A DNA stretch of 64,000 bases from Caryophanon tenue (GTDB lineage: Bacteria; Bacillota; Bacilli; Bacillales_A; Planococcaceae). This document shows, piece by piece, positions 54,626 to 63,214 of this stretch. The stretch lies in assembly GCF_001700315.1 (NCBI RefSeq), contig NZ_MASJ01000023.1, positions 124,001 to 188,000 of the forward strand. Reading direction: 5' to 3'. Under the pieces are notes generated by a model. The model saw nothing but the letters and a program-made list of their open reading frames with translations, was not told the DNA's origin and did no database searches. Within the stretch, counting starts at the first letter, position 1. Every line of letters starts with the position of its first letter. Both the position numbers and the translations under genes were made by a program.

Positions 54626-55885
54626 ATGCAGTATCAGTCATACATAGAACAGCCAGCACAACAACAAAAGTTGTATAGAAAAACGTTAATTATTTTAATG
54701 ATTGCACAAATTTTCGGGGGTGCTGGTCTTGGTGCCGGCATTACAGTCGGTGCGCTATTAGCTCGTGAGTTACTTGGTTCCAACAGTGCAGCTGGTATTC
54801 CAGTCGCGCTATTTACTTTTGGTTCAGCCGTTGCAGCCTTTTTGATTGGGCGGTTTTCACAGCGCTATGGTCGCCGCTTAGGTTTAGCGAGCGGTTTTAT
54901 CATTGGTGGGCTCGGCGGTATTGGCATTATTATTGCTGCGATAGAAACATATATTCCGTTATTATTTGTGGCGCTTTTTCTATACGGTGCAGGGATGGCC
55001 TCGAATTTACAAACGCGTTATGCCGGAACAGATTTAGCACAAGTGGACCAAAAGGCAACTGCAGCTAGCTTGGCGCTTGTTTCGACAACGGTTGGTGCTG
55101 TGCTTGGGCCAAATTTAGTCGGTCCAATGGGTACCTTTGCCGCGTCACTCGGCATCCCGACACTTGCAGGGCCGTTTATAATGTCGTCATGTGCCTTTTT
55201 AATGGCAGGCTGTATTATTTTTATTTTTTTAAGACCCGACCCGTTATTTGTGGCCAATGCCATTCGTGCTTCTCACACAGCAGAAGAAGCAGCGCATGGC
55301 AACGCACCTCGCAAAATGCATCATACGCAAAAAATTGTGCTAGGGGTTGTCGTAATGGTCATTGCACAGCTTGTCATGACCGCTATTATGACGATGACAC
55401 CCATTCATATGGGACATCACGGTCATCGCTTGAGCGAGGTTGGTTTAGTGATTGGGTTACATATTGGGGCGATGTATTTTGTGTCGCCACTTACGGGATA
55501 TATGCTTGACCGACTTGGCCGCATGTTTATGGTGTATATGGCAAGTGGGACATTGCTAGTTGCTGGGGTTGTTGCCGCACTGGCACCAGCACATTCTCTT
55601 GTGTGGATGATTGTTGCCTTAATTTTACTCGGTATTGGTTGGAATTTTGGCTTATTAGCGGGGACAGCAATGATTGTCGATGCATCAGAGCCGTCAAAAA
55701 GTGCGAAAGTACAAGGCTCTGCAGATGTATTCGTCGCATTATCAGGCGCAGCGGGTGGTGGCCTATCAGGGGTTTTATTTGCGAATACAAGTTATCAGTA
55801 CTTGTCGATAGGCGGAGCATTTCTAGCGCTTTGTTTAGTTCCATTGATGCTGCTATCGTTAAAGAAAAAGCCGAAGACCATGTAA
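54626..55885 (+). CDS. MFS transporter
   Basis: A 419-residue major facilitator with about 12 helices. The loop 2-3 motif is visible as FLIGRFSQRYGRRLGLASG, and the second-half equivalent as YMLDRLGRMFMVYMASG. A His-rich central loop (NAPRKMHHTQK, then HMGHHGHRLSEVG) is notable. GGGGAGGG precedes the start. Substrate unknown; probably an exporter. Confidence 0.85.
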   Translation: MQYQSYIEQPAQQQKLYRKTLIILMIAQIFGGAGLGAGITVGALLARELLGSNSAAGIPVALFTFGSAVAAFLIGRFSQRYGRRLGLASGFIIGGLGGIGIIIAAIETYIPLLFVALFLYGAGMASNLQTRYAGTDLAQVDQKATAASLALVSTTVGAVLGPNLVGPMGTFAASLGIPTLAGPFIMSSCAFLMAGCIIFIFLRPDPLFVANAIRASHTAEEAAHGNAPRKMHHTQKIVLGVVVMVIAQLVMTAIMTMTPIHMGHHGHRLSEVGLVIGLHIGAMYFVSPLTGYMLDRLGRMFMVYMASGTLLVAGVVAALAPAHSLVWMIVALILLGIGWNFGLLAGTAMIVDASEPSKSAKVQGSADVFVALSGAAGGGLSGVLFANTSYQYLSIGGAFLALCLVPLMLLSLKKKPKTM

Positions 55886-55886
55886 C

Positions 55887-55923
55887 AAAAGCCACTCACG
55901 CAGTCACGCATGAGTGGCTTTTT
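55887..55923. terminator. Bidirectional terminator
   Basis: AAAAGCCACTCA (55887-55898) pairs with TGAGTGGCTTTT (55911-55922). It lies over the end of the DMT gene. Confidence 0.85.
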
Positions 55924-56824
55924 CGTGCTGTTGTTCTTTTAAACTGCTACAGCCACAAAGAAATAACAACAGCACACCAATACACGTCACGACTGAAAAT
56001 TGAATCCGTGTATCGAAGAGCTGAAAGAAAAAGGTCAATACGGGAATAAAACTAAGAGACATCATGACTAAAAAAGTGTTCGTATATTGAATGCCTTTTT
56101 GTAATAAATAATTTGGCAACAGTACGCCACCGACTGTTATGAGTAAAATCCATATAATGTTGTCCACAAAGTAAGGGATAATGATATCATATGTAAAGAT
56201 CATTGAAATGATAATAACTGCAATATAGCGCTTCGCTAAAATCATCGAGCTTGACCATCCACGGTTGCTCAGCTCTTTTGAGTATTCCGAGCAAAAAACA
56301 GCGCCAATGCCTGCGATAATACTGGCTAAAATCCCTAATAGAAGTTCAAATGAAAGCGTAGTGCCGATACCAGACGTACCACTGAACACAGCCCAAATTA
56401 ACAGCAAACAAGCGGCGAGCGTAACGAATGAAATGAGCCACTTCCTCTTCGAAATTTTTTGACGTTGTAGCAGTAGGAGCAAGGCGACAAATAAAGGCAC
56501 AACGCCCATTTCTAATGCGCTCACAATGGCAGGCACTACATATTTTAATGCAACATAGAAACTAAGAAAGGTAATAGCAGAAGCGATATTTAATTTGAAT
56601 AACGGTTTTTTGTCGGTAGCCCAGTGCACAGTCATTTTTTGTTTCACTGCAAATAATTGAAAGTAAAGTGCGGTAATCAAAAAGCTAATACCCGTAAATA
56701 ACAAAGGATGCACCGACTGCACGTGATGTGCGTAAAAAACTTGGCTAATCGATGTCAAAATAGCGGAGCCAAGTAATGCATAGATTCCTACTTTGTATAT
56801 AGATGCGTTTAGCTTTAATTCCAT
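55904..56824 (-). CDS. EamA/DMT family transporter
   Basis: A 306-residue permease with ten helices in two EamA repeats (KYVVPAIVSALEMGVVPLFVALL in the first; YLLQKGIQYTNTFLVMMSLSFIPVLTFFFQLF in the second). ATG at 56824 follows GGGAGGAGGG. It converges on the MFS gene. Substrate unknown. Confidence 0.8.
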   Translation of the reverse strand: MELKLNASIYKVGIYALLGSAILTSISQVFYAHHVQSVHPLLFTGISFLITALYFQLFAVKQKMTVHWATDKKPLFKLNIASAITFLSFYVALKYVVPAIVSALEMGVVPLFVALLLLLQRQKISKRKWLISFVTLAACLLLIWAVFSGTSGIGTTLSFELLLGILASIIAGIGAVFCSEYSKELSNRGWSSSMILAKRYIAVIIISMIFTYDIIIPYFVDNIIWILLITVGGVLLPNYLLQKGIQYTNTFLVMMSLSFIPVLTFFFQLFDTRIQFSVVTCIGVLLLFLCGCSSLKEQQHEKATHA

Positions 56825-57046
56825 ATCGATCCCTCCTCCCAAGACAATACAGTATTGGTTGCGGAAAATGAAGCAGCATGTGTAATGGGCAAAATCGAGC
56901 GTGTTCGACGACGGACTTAACGTTACTTTATGTAGGGTAGTCCCTTGACGATGTGTTAAATAAGTGGAAGCACTAGTATTACAGAGTGATTTTCAGCTTC
57001 ATATGGATAGGCACTCTATTAAACAAAAAAGAAAGAATGAAATAGC

Positions 57047-57832
57047 ATGTTACTTGTACCGAAAGAGCAATTTCATTTACTAAAAGAAAAAATGATGGAT
57101 GCACCGACCTTCGTATATAGTGTGTTAGACCAAATGATTGATGGGGCTGTCTATACACATTCGGTAAAGGAAGAAACGATATTGGTGAAAACAAATGCAG
57201 GCTTATATTATATAACGGGGAAGCCGTGCGAAACCGCATGGCATCAATTGCGTAACATGTATGAACAAGCGCTACACGAACAAAAACGATTTACATTATT
57301 TTGTGATGATAGTCTTTTAGAAACAGAACTTGATAGGCGCTTTTGTCATCAGCTAACAAAAGTAAGGTGGTATACGTTTTCCTTTCAAGCGGGATATCAT
57401 GAAAATGGCAAACGTCCTTTAAAGCAATCATACGATGTTAAAAGAATCAATCAACCATTGATCGAGCAATCTGTTGAGTTTACTAAGCAATACTATATGG
57501 CGTATTGGGATACAGTAGAAAATTTTCTCACGCACGGTATTGGTTTTTGTATCATGGACAATGAAAAAGTAGTTAGTGAAGCGGTGTCGATTTTTAGGTC
57601 GCAAGCGTATGCTGAAATCGATATTTTTACACATGCGAATTACCGAGGACAAGGTTTAGCTAAAATCATTGGGGAGCGATTTATTGACGATTGTATTGCA
57701 CATAAACTTGAACCTCGCTGGGATTGCGATGTGAATAACGTTGCTTCAATTTACTTAGGTACGACATTGGGCTTTACGAATCGAAAAGCATACAGTGTAT
57801 ATACAAAAACATCTAAGGAAAGCATGTCGTAA
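57047..57832 (+). CDS. GNAT acetyltransferase (ZmaR-like)
   Basis: A 261-residue protein of the GNAT_acetyltran group that includes zwittermicin resistance protein ZmaR. The C-terminal part holds the acetyl-CoA motif ANYRGQGLAKIIGERFIDDCI, then PRWDCDVNNVASIYLGTTLGFT. The N-terminal 120 residues are less conserved. The role is unknown; drug or metabolite acetylation is possible. Ribosome binding site is AGAAAGAATG-like and weak. Confidence 0.75.
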   Translation: MLLVPKEQFHLLKEKMMDAPTFVYSVLDQMIDGAVYTHSVKEETILVKTNAGLYYITGKPCETAWHQLRNMYEQALHEQKRFTLFCDDSLLETELDRRFCHQLTKVRWYTFSFQAGYHENGKRPLKQSYDVKRINQPLIEQSVEFTKQYYMAYWDTVENFLTHGIGFCIMDNEKVVSEAVSIFRSQAYAEIDIFTHANYRGQGLAKIIGERFIDDCIAHKLEPRWDCDVNNVASIYLGTTLGFTNRKAYSVYTKTSKESMS

Positions 57833-57909
57833 AAAGATGAAACTTTTCTTTTGTTATGCCGTATATGTAGTAATATCCATACATAGTCAGCTACATACGG
57901 AGGTATGTT

Positions 57910-58371
57910 ATGAGCAACGAACGTTCATTTAAAGAGGAAAAGCTAGGTACGAAAATCGTCATTATTACAGTCGTCTCTTTCTTATTACTTGGATCGATTG
58001 GCGTTGTGATAGGCGCTTTTTATTTTGGCATCGTCGGGTTATTTCAAGTACTGGGCGTTGAATACGCATCATTATGGTCTTTACTTTGGTTTACACTATT
58101 TTACTTCTTCCTGGGTATTTTTGGTGACATTATGATTAAAGTGTTTGTCATCTTAACGAGCATGTCTGCGAAATGGTCAATCCCATACAAAAAATATAGT
58201 ATTATTATGTATTCTTTCTTTGTTAACTGGACGATTGTATCGTTGTTAAACCAATGGATGAGTTCTATCGAGATCGAGCTCATCACGCAAATGGTATTTG
58301 CCCTTCTTATCGCACTTCTTGATTATGTGTCTCGAAGTAAAAAGGAAACGGAAAAGGCGATACGCGGATAA
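57910..58371 (+). CDS. YrvL-like membrane regulatory protein
   Basis: A 153-residue protein with four membrane helices. It resembles the YrvL family (B. subtilis YrvL is linked to control of the SigO system). Conserved-looking parts are FYFFLGIFGDIMIKVFVILT and the last helix before SRSKKETEKA. ACGGAGGT precedes the start. The match is by general pattern, so the family name is moderately sure and the function unknown. Confidence 0.6.
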   Translation: MSNERSFKEEKLGTKIVIITVVSFLLLGSIGVVIGAFYFGIVGLFQVLGVEYASLWSLLWFTLFYFFLGIFGDIMIKVFVILTSMSAKWSIPYKKYSIIMYSFFVNWTIVSLLNQWMSSIEIELITQMVFALLIALLDYVSRSKKETEKAIRG

Positions 58372-58385
58372 ACGATGTTTAGCAG

Positions 58386-58426
58386 GCTGTATGAAAAGCT
58401 ATCGTTGCTTTTCGTACAGCTTTTTT
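58386..58426 (+). terminator. Terminator after the YrvL-like gene
   Basis: GGCTGTATGAAAAGC pairs, with wobbles, with GCTTTTCGTACAGCT, followed by six T. Confidence 0.8.
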
Positions 58427-58497
58427 ATAGGCGGTGCACATATTTGTTTTGCCATAAGCCGATAGGGGATAATAAGAGTGTATGGGAGGTTATTGTA

Positions 58498-59775
58498 ATG
58501 CATCAAAATATCGGAGAAAAGATACGTCATTTACGTATACATAAAGGATTGTCGCAAGGGCAGTTAATCGAAGGGCTTTGCTCGGTTGCGTATTTAAGTA
58601 AAGTAGAAAATGGCAAAACGAAGCCGTCTTCTTCTTTTTTAGCGCGAGTAGCCGCACGTTTACAAGTAAGTGTTGCGGTGATTGACCCGTCGTCATCCGA
58701 TGATTTTTTACAACGCGTCGAAGAGGTATTGGCACGTGTCGAACAGCGTACAGAGACGCTTCAAGAAGATGATGAGGCACTTCTAAAGATGGTCTTGCTT
58801 GAATTTGTGCCACAATATATCCTTATTCGTGTCGTCACGGTGTTGCTGAAGCATTATTTACAGCGTGGTCATGTAGCGCAGGCAGAAGCAGTATACGAAG
58901 CGGCAAGTAAATTAATGGATTTACAGGCGATGGACGTTACGCAACACCAACACGTTTATTTCCATTTACATAATGTGTTAGGGAAATACTTTTATATGAA
59001 GGATCATTTTGCACAGGCGGATTATCATTTTTTAGTGGCCGAACAGTGCATTGACGAACGTCACCAGCAGGAACGCGCAAAAATTTACTATAATATTAGC
59101 CTTGTGAAGCAGCGCTTATTAGAAGATAAATCTATTGCGATTTTTTATAGTGAGCGCGCATATGAACTTTTCATGAAGCAAAATGACCGTGAAAATGTGA
59201 TTAATGCGCTAATTACATTAGGGGTACAGTATCATTTTGCACAGCAATTTGAGCGCTCATTGCACGTGCTTGAAGAAGCGGAGCGTTATATCGAACAAAG
59301 CGCCTCGCCGAATAAAGCGAGTAATGAAGTGATGATTAAGTATAATATCGGGCGTGTGCACCAAAGTATCGGGAATGAGGAGCAAGCTATCGCGTATTAT
59401 GAATGGTGTTTAGCGCAAGCAGTAGTGCCGACATATAAAGCGCATATTTTAAAATCATTAGTAGAGATTTATGTGCAATTGAAGCAGTGGGAATGTGTCA
59501 AAAACTTGTTAGAAGAAACATTGCAATTAACGGAGACGCATGCGATAAGGTCGCTCGAAATTGATTTACAGTGTATGCAAGCAGAAGTATTTCAAGCACG
59601 CGGCGATGAACAAAGTTATGAACTACATTTAAAAAAAGCGCTGGAGCTTGCTGAACAGCATGAGAACTTTTTGCTCATTAAACGCATTGCAACACAACTA
59701 GGCACATATTATTATGACCAACGATTTTATAAGAAAGCGGCGATGTTTTATGCAAAAGCATTAAAACGCACATAA
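58498..59775 (+). CDS. XRE-TPR transcriptional regulator (RRNPP-like)
   Basis: A 425-residue protein: residues 1-60 are an XRE helix-turn-helix (GEKIRHLRIHKGLSQGQLIEGLCSVAYLSKVENGKTKPSSSFL), the rest about nine TPR helical hairpins (for example IYYNISLVKQRLLEDKSIAIFYSERAYELFM, IKYNIGRVHQSIGNEEQAIAYYEW). This is the layout of peptide-sensing RRNPP regulators such as PlcR, NprR and AimR. ATG at 58498 follows GGGAGG. No peptide gene follows directly; a 50-residue secreted peptide is encoded at 60904-61056 on the other strand. Peptide sensing is thus an inference. Confidence 0.82.
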   Translation: MHQNIGEKIRHLRIHKGLSQGQLIEGLCSVAYLSKVENGKTKPSSSFLARVAARLQVSVAVIDPSSSDDFLQRVEEVLARVEQRTETLQEDDEALLKMVLLEFVPQYILIRVVTVLLKHYLQRGHVAQAEAVYEAASKLMDLQAMDVTQHQHVYFHLHNVLGKYFYMKDHFAQADYHFLVAEQCIDERHQQERAKIYYNISLVKQRLLEDKSIAIFYSERAYELFMKQNDRENVINALITLGVQYHFAQQFERSLHVLEEAERYIEQSASPNKASNEVMIKYNIGRVHQSIGNEEQAIAYYEWCLAQAVVPTYKAHILKSLVEIYVQLKQWECVKNLLEETLQLTETHAIRSLEIDLQCMQAEVFQARGDEQSYELHLKKALELAEQHENFLLIKRIATQLGTYYYDQRFYKKAAMFYAKALKRT

Positions 59776-59777
59776 AA

Positions 59778-59810
59778 AGGAAATGGTTCACTAGGCGAAA
59801 ACCACTTCCT
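59778..59810. terminator. Weak hairpin between convergent regulators
   Basis: AGGAAATGGTT pairs with AACCACTTCCT with one mismatch; no T-run. Confidence 0.35.
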
Positions 59811-60381
59811 GCGTAGGTGATGCTATAATATGAGACAGGTGAATATGCATCGTTTGATATTCGAATGTCACAACCTGTTCTTTTTTTAATTCGTTTAATA
59901 ATTTTGTAACGGTCGTCCGCGTCGAAAGAATGAGCGAAGCAAGTTGTTCATGTGTTAAGGTAAGGCTAATTTTATAACCGTTATGCGCATATTCGCCAAA
60001 CTCTTGTACGAGTAATTGCAGTAATGATTGGAGTCGGTCCTTCACAAATTTAATGCGTTTAATAATGTTAAAGGATTCTGCTCGCATATAGGTCTCTTGG
60101 ATTTTACGCAATAAAAAATACTTTTCTTCAACGTTGTGAACCGATTGCCAATTGTATTCATAAACGGTTGTTGGCTCACTCGTACTACGCAGCTCATATA
60201 CATAATCAAGTGCCGTGTTTCGTTTCCATGCATCGCCTTCTTTGAGTAAATTGACTAAAATTTCTGTGCCGTCGTGGTGCAATTCCCAAAGCTGTAACAC
60301 ACCTTCATCGACGTAATAAATCATCTCTTCATCGAGTGTGAGGATCTCGTGCGGGCATAACACGCGTTCCGTAAATGTCAT
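59791..60381 (-). CDS. Crp/Fnr family regulator
   Basis: A 196-residue regulator. The N-terminal beta roll (YYVDEGVLQLWELHHDGTEILVNLLKEGDAW) resembles a cyclic-nucleotide-binding fold but has no cAMP signature and no iron-sulfur cysteines; a dimer helix follows; the C-terminal winged helix is LTLTHEQLASLILSTRTTVTKLLNELKKEQVV. ATG at 60381 follows AAGGAGCG. The gene overlaps the 3' end of the unknown gene upstream by 53 bases. Confidence 0.82.
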   Translation of the reverse strand: MTFTERVLCPHEILTLDEEMIYYVDEGVLQLWELHHDGTEILVNLLKEGDAWKRNTALDYVYELRSTSEPTTVYEYNWQSVHNVEEKYFLLRKIQETYMRAESFNIIKRIKFVKDRLQSLLQLLVQEFGEYAHNGYKISLTLTHEQLASLILSTRTTVTKLLNELKKEQVVTFEYQTMHIHLSHIIASPTQEVVFA

Positions 60382-60907
60382 GTTGGTTCGCTCCTTCTTG
60401 TTGATAGGGTGTAATCCAATAAAATGTTTGTAGTGTGCCGTGCTGTGTGTCGAGTTGAATGGATAGTGCAATATTGTGCTGCACCGTTACACATAAATTG
60501 CCGTGTAGCTCGATAAAGCGCGTCAGATGAGGACCGGCATCGTCATATAATTGGTCATCAGGTGTGAAAAATGACACGAGTACCGCATTGCGGCTAAGCG
60601 CACGATTTTTCATTAAGCATGTGTGCCAAAGGAAAGGATGTTCGGCTTCCCCGAATGCGTAAATAAATTGCTCCTTTCTATCATCAAATAAGTACGCGCC
60701 TTTTCTTGCCATCCCATTGATTAAATGGTCGTGAAACGTAAAAACAATCGGACATATGCCAGTTGTTCGTCCTTCGTATAACATTTGTGCCAGTACATCT
60801 TTATCAATGACATAGTCCATCTGTTGAAAATGCTGATAACTATCCGGCTTTAAAATGGTGCAAGGAATCGAATAAGAAGATTGATACGTGTCTAAAATTG
60901 TTTTCAT
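60329..60907 (-). CDS. Hypothetical protein coupled to a secreted peptide gene
   Basis: A 192-residue protein of unknown family, without signal peptide or membrane helix. Many His, Tyr and Phe residues (FTFHDHLINGMARKGAYLFDD, EAEHPFLWHTCLMKNRALS). Its start overlaps the stop of the 50-residue peptide gene (ATGA), and its end overlaps the Crp/Fnr gene by 53 bases, so the three form a tight operon: peptide, unknown protein, regulator. Confidence 0.65.
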   Translation of the reverse strand: MKTILDTYQSSYSIPCTILKPDSYQHFQQMDYVIDKDVLAQMLYEGRTTGICPIVFTFHDHLINGMARKGAYLFDDRKEQFIYAFGEAEHPFLWHTCLMKNRALSRNAVLVSFFTPDDQLYDDAGPHLTRFIELHGNLCVTVQHNIALSIQLDTQHGTLQTFYWITPYQQEGANQHDIYGTRVMPARDPHTR

Positions 60908-61056
60908 ACATATAGCCCTCGCTGTTCTTTTAAAATCGGTAAAGGTTGTAAGCCTTTATCACTAAGTAGCGTTGGCTCGTCAAGTAGTGGTGATAGTGTT
61001 TGTGCGCCCATTGAAATCGTAAAAAATAGTAGACATGCAAGTAGTAGTTTTTTCAT
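60904..61056 (-). CDS. 50-residue secreted peptide precursor
   Basis: A 51-codon frame with a strong GGAGGG ribosome binding site. The peptide begins MKKLLLACLLFFTISMGAQT, a typical Sec signal sequence with probable cleavage after MGA; the remaining ~30 residues (starting SPLLDEPTLLSDKG and ending KEQRGLYV) would be secreted. Its stop overlaps the next start (ATGA). Size and layout resemble Phr/PapR-type signalling peptide precursors, and an XRE-TPR regulator is nearby. A small secreted protein with another role is also possible. Confidence 0.6.
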   Translation of the reverse strand: MKKLLLACLLFFTISMGAQTLSPLLDEPTLLSDKGLQPLPILKEQRGLYV

Positions 61057-61262
61057 CAAGTAACCCTCCGTTATGTTGTTGCTTCTATCATAAAGAGTAG
61101 ATGTGGTTGAATACTAGAGGTTAAATTATGTAATATTGTCGAGCGATTAACGTTGAAGAAAACGTGCTGATTTAACCAATGTATTTTAAAATACATCCGC
61201 TATTTGCGACTTCTTGTATGATGTAGACAGTAACAAACAATTCATTGGGAGGAGCAATACAT

Positions 61263-61766
61263 ATGAACAAAACAATTTCTTTTGTCGTGACATTTATGAT
61301 GCTATTATCGTTTGTCGTGGCACCGAGCGTACAAGTGAGCGCAGCAACGAATACCGAGGACAAGTACAATGCTTTATTTAGTGCTATGTCGTACAACTTT
61401 AATACTGGAAAAATTATGTTAGATGTGGAAGTAGCAACGGATAACTACTCATTTACACAACAGGAGCTAGACTTTTATCATGAAGGATTTTCCTCTTTAT
61501 CAAGAACGGAATCAGAAGAGCTTTTACGTGCATTAGGTGTTGACCTAGATGCATTGTACGCGCAAACAATCGAAGCGATGTACGGTGATGGGCCACAGCC
61601 ACGACTTGCACCAATTGTGATTGCCGCACTTTCATTTTTAGGTGGCGCAGCAGCGGGGAAAATTATTGACGAGGCGATGACATATGGTATTGTAAAGACA
61701 TGCCAAAAATATAAAAATGGCTATAAGTGGTTTGTTGATTATTGTAAAACAAACGGCCATATTTAA
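61263..61766 (+). CDS. Small secreted protein, bacteriocin-like
   Basis: A 167-residue protein with an N-terminal signal peptide (cleavage near VSAAT, about residue 29), an acidic middle region (ESEELLRALGVDLDALYAQ) and a Gly/Ala-rich hydrophobic segment APIVIAALSFLGGAAAGKIIDEA followed by a basic, aromatic end with two cysteines (KTCQKYKNGYKWFVDYCK). This layout recalls secreted membrane-active toxins. ATG at 61263 follows GGGAGGAG. No family name can be given. Confidence 0.6.
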   Translation: MNKTISFVVTFMMLLSFVVAPSVQVSAATNTEDKYNALFSAMSYNFNTGKIMLDVEVATDNYSFTQQELDFYHEGFSSLSRTESEELLRALGVDLDALYAQTIEAMYGDGPQPRLAPIVIAALSFLGGAAAGKIIDEAMTYGIVKTCQKYKNGYKWFVDYCKTNGHI

Positions 61767-61777
61767 AAAAGGATGTG

Positions 61778-61996
61778 ATGACATTGAAAATGCAATCAAA
61801 TGTCTATAATTGGATTATTTTCATTATCGCCATTGTGTATGCTACAACGCATATTGACTTGAACGTCATGTTTAGTGGCTTCACGAACTTCTTGTATCAA
61901 TTTATTAACTTTGCACTTTATTTCGCAGCCATCTTTATTGGGCTGAAGCTATTGTTCAAGCTTGCTCGTTATATGTATGCAAAGCTAGCCGTATAA
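61778..61996 (+). CDS. Small membrane protein, possible immunity protein
   Basis: A 72-residue protein with two membrane helices (VYNWIIFIIAIVYATTHI and FINFALYFAAIFIGLKLLF) and a basic C-terminus. It starts 11 bases after the secreted protein stop with an AAAGGATGTG ribosome binding site, and shares its terminator. Co-transcription with a toxin-like secreted protein suggests immunity, which is inference only. Confidence 0.6.
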   Translation: MTLKMQSNVYNWIIFIIAIVYATTHIDLNVMFSGFTNFLYQFINFALYFAAIFIGLKLLFKLARYMYAKLAV

Positions 61997-62012
61997 CAAC
62001 ATAACGTATTAT

Positions 62013-62052
62013 AAAAACCACAGCGCGATATTGACAGCGCTGTGGTTTTTTG
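62013..62052 (+). terminator. Terminator of the secreted/membrane protein pair
   Basis: AAAAACCACAGCGC (62013-62026) pairs perfectly with GCGCTGTGGTTTTT (62037-62050). Confidence 0.9.
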
Positions 62053-62497
62053 TGCCATATGTATCTCACGACAATTAGCCAAAGAATGATAGCAAGCTAT
62101 TAGATGGGAAAGGCTTAGATAACTATAATTATTAGAATGAGTCGGGTTTGATAGTAGCAGTCAAATTTTGTCATTTTTAGAACAAATGTAATAGTAATTT
62201 GATTATAACTGTGATACGCCAGTTTCTTTTATATAATGTGCTTTCAAACAAATTAATCGTAAAAATAGAATGATTTTTACTGATGTGATCGGGATGGAAA
62301 GCCAATTGTTACACAAATGCCTTCTGTTTAAGTTTAGCTTAACCTACTAAATTCAGATAAATGATTCCACTCTATTGTTTAAAAATAATTTTAAAACCCA
62401 TATAAGTTCCTATAAAAAGTAAACATTTTACATTATTTTATTTACATATACACTTGTTGTATTGTATATTATTTAATAATAAAGGAGGGGATAAAAT
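62053..62497. other. AT-rich region upstream of the cas operon
   Basis: No gene and no CRISPR repeat seen. The AT content is higher than elsewhere. The last part holds the cas6 promoter. Confidence 0.5.
62441..62470 (+). promoter_or_regulatory. Putative promoter of the cas operon
   Basis: TTTACA (62441-62446), 18 bases, TATATT (62465-62470), about 28 bases before the start. Confidence 0.5.
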
Positions 62498-63214
62498 TTG
62501 CGGTTTAAAGTTTTTTTAGATGTACAAATAATACCACAAATGTATCGGATGTATTTACTATCATTTATAAAAGACATGATACGTAAAGGAGATGAAGAAT
62601 TGTATGAGCAATTATACAATGGGACCAAAAACCCTAAGCCATTTACATTTTCGCTTTATATGAAAGACTTTCATTTGAACAAAGAATCACAGCAATATAA
62701 GCTTAAAGATGCCACATTAATTTTTTCTACTTCTAATCCTACTATCGGTGTTGCTTTTTTTAACGGATTAAGCCAAACTGACAAATTCACTCATCCAGAA
62801 TATCCATTCAAAATCACAAGTAAGGAAATCGGCAGAGAGCAGCTGATTAAGTCAGATGTAGCGGCGTTTTCAATTTTAAATTCAGTATTACTAGAAGATA
62901 AGAATAAAAAGCCTATTTTATTTACAGATTCTAATTTTGAAAAAGAGTTAAATGTTATAACGAATAAACAATTCCAATCATTATATGGTCGAGAATTATA
63001 TGAACCTCTTAAAATTCATGCCCACAAATTGAAAAAGCAGGTTATTAAAGAAACAAACCGTCATGCAGATGGAAAAGTCTTATATTATACAGCACAAAAA
63101 GGTGATTTAGTTCTTCAAGGCAACCCTAAAGATTTACAGCTTATTTATCAAGATGGTCTAGGTTTAAGACGATCACAAGGGTTTGGCTTATTGGAGGTAC
63201 AAAATCATGGTTAA
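62498..63214 (+). CDS. cas6: Cas6 CRISPR RNA endoribonuclease (type I-B)
   Basis: A 238-residue RAMP-fold protein. The C-terminal glycine-rich loop GLGLRRSQGFGLLEV is the Cas6 signature; the N-terminus FKVFLDVQIIPQMYRMYLLSFIK begins the first ferredoxin fold. Cas6 cuts the CRISPR transcript within repeats. The start is TTG at 62498, ten bases after AAGGAGGGG. It overlaps the next gene by eight bases. Confidence 0.88.
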   Translation: MRFKVFLDVQIIPQMYRMYLLSFIKDMIRKGDEELYEQLYNGTKNPKPFTFSLYMKDFHLNKESQQYKLKDATLIFSTSNPTIGVAFFNGLSQTDKFTHPEYPFKITSKEIGREQLIKSDVAAFSILNSVLLEDKNKKPILFTDSNFEKELNVITNKQFQSLYGRELYEPLKIHAHKLKKQVIKETNRHADGKVLYYTAQKGDLVLQGNPKDLQLIYQDGLGLRRSQGFGLLEVQNHG

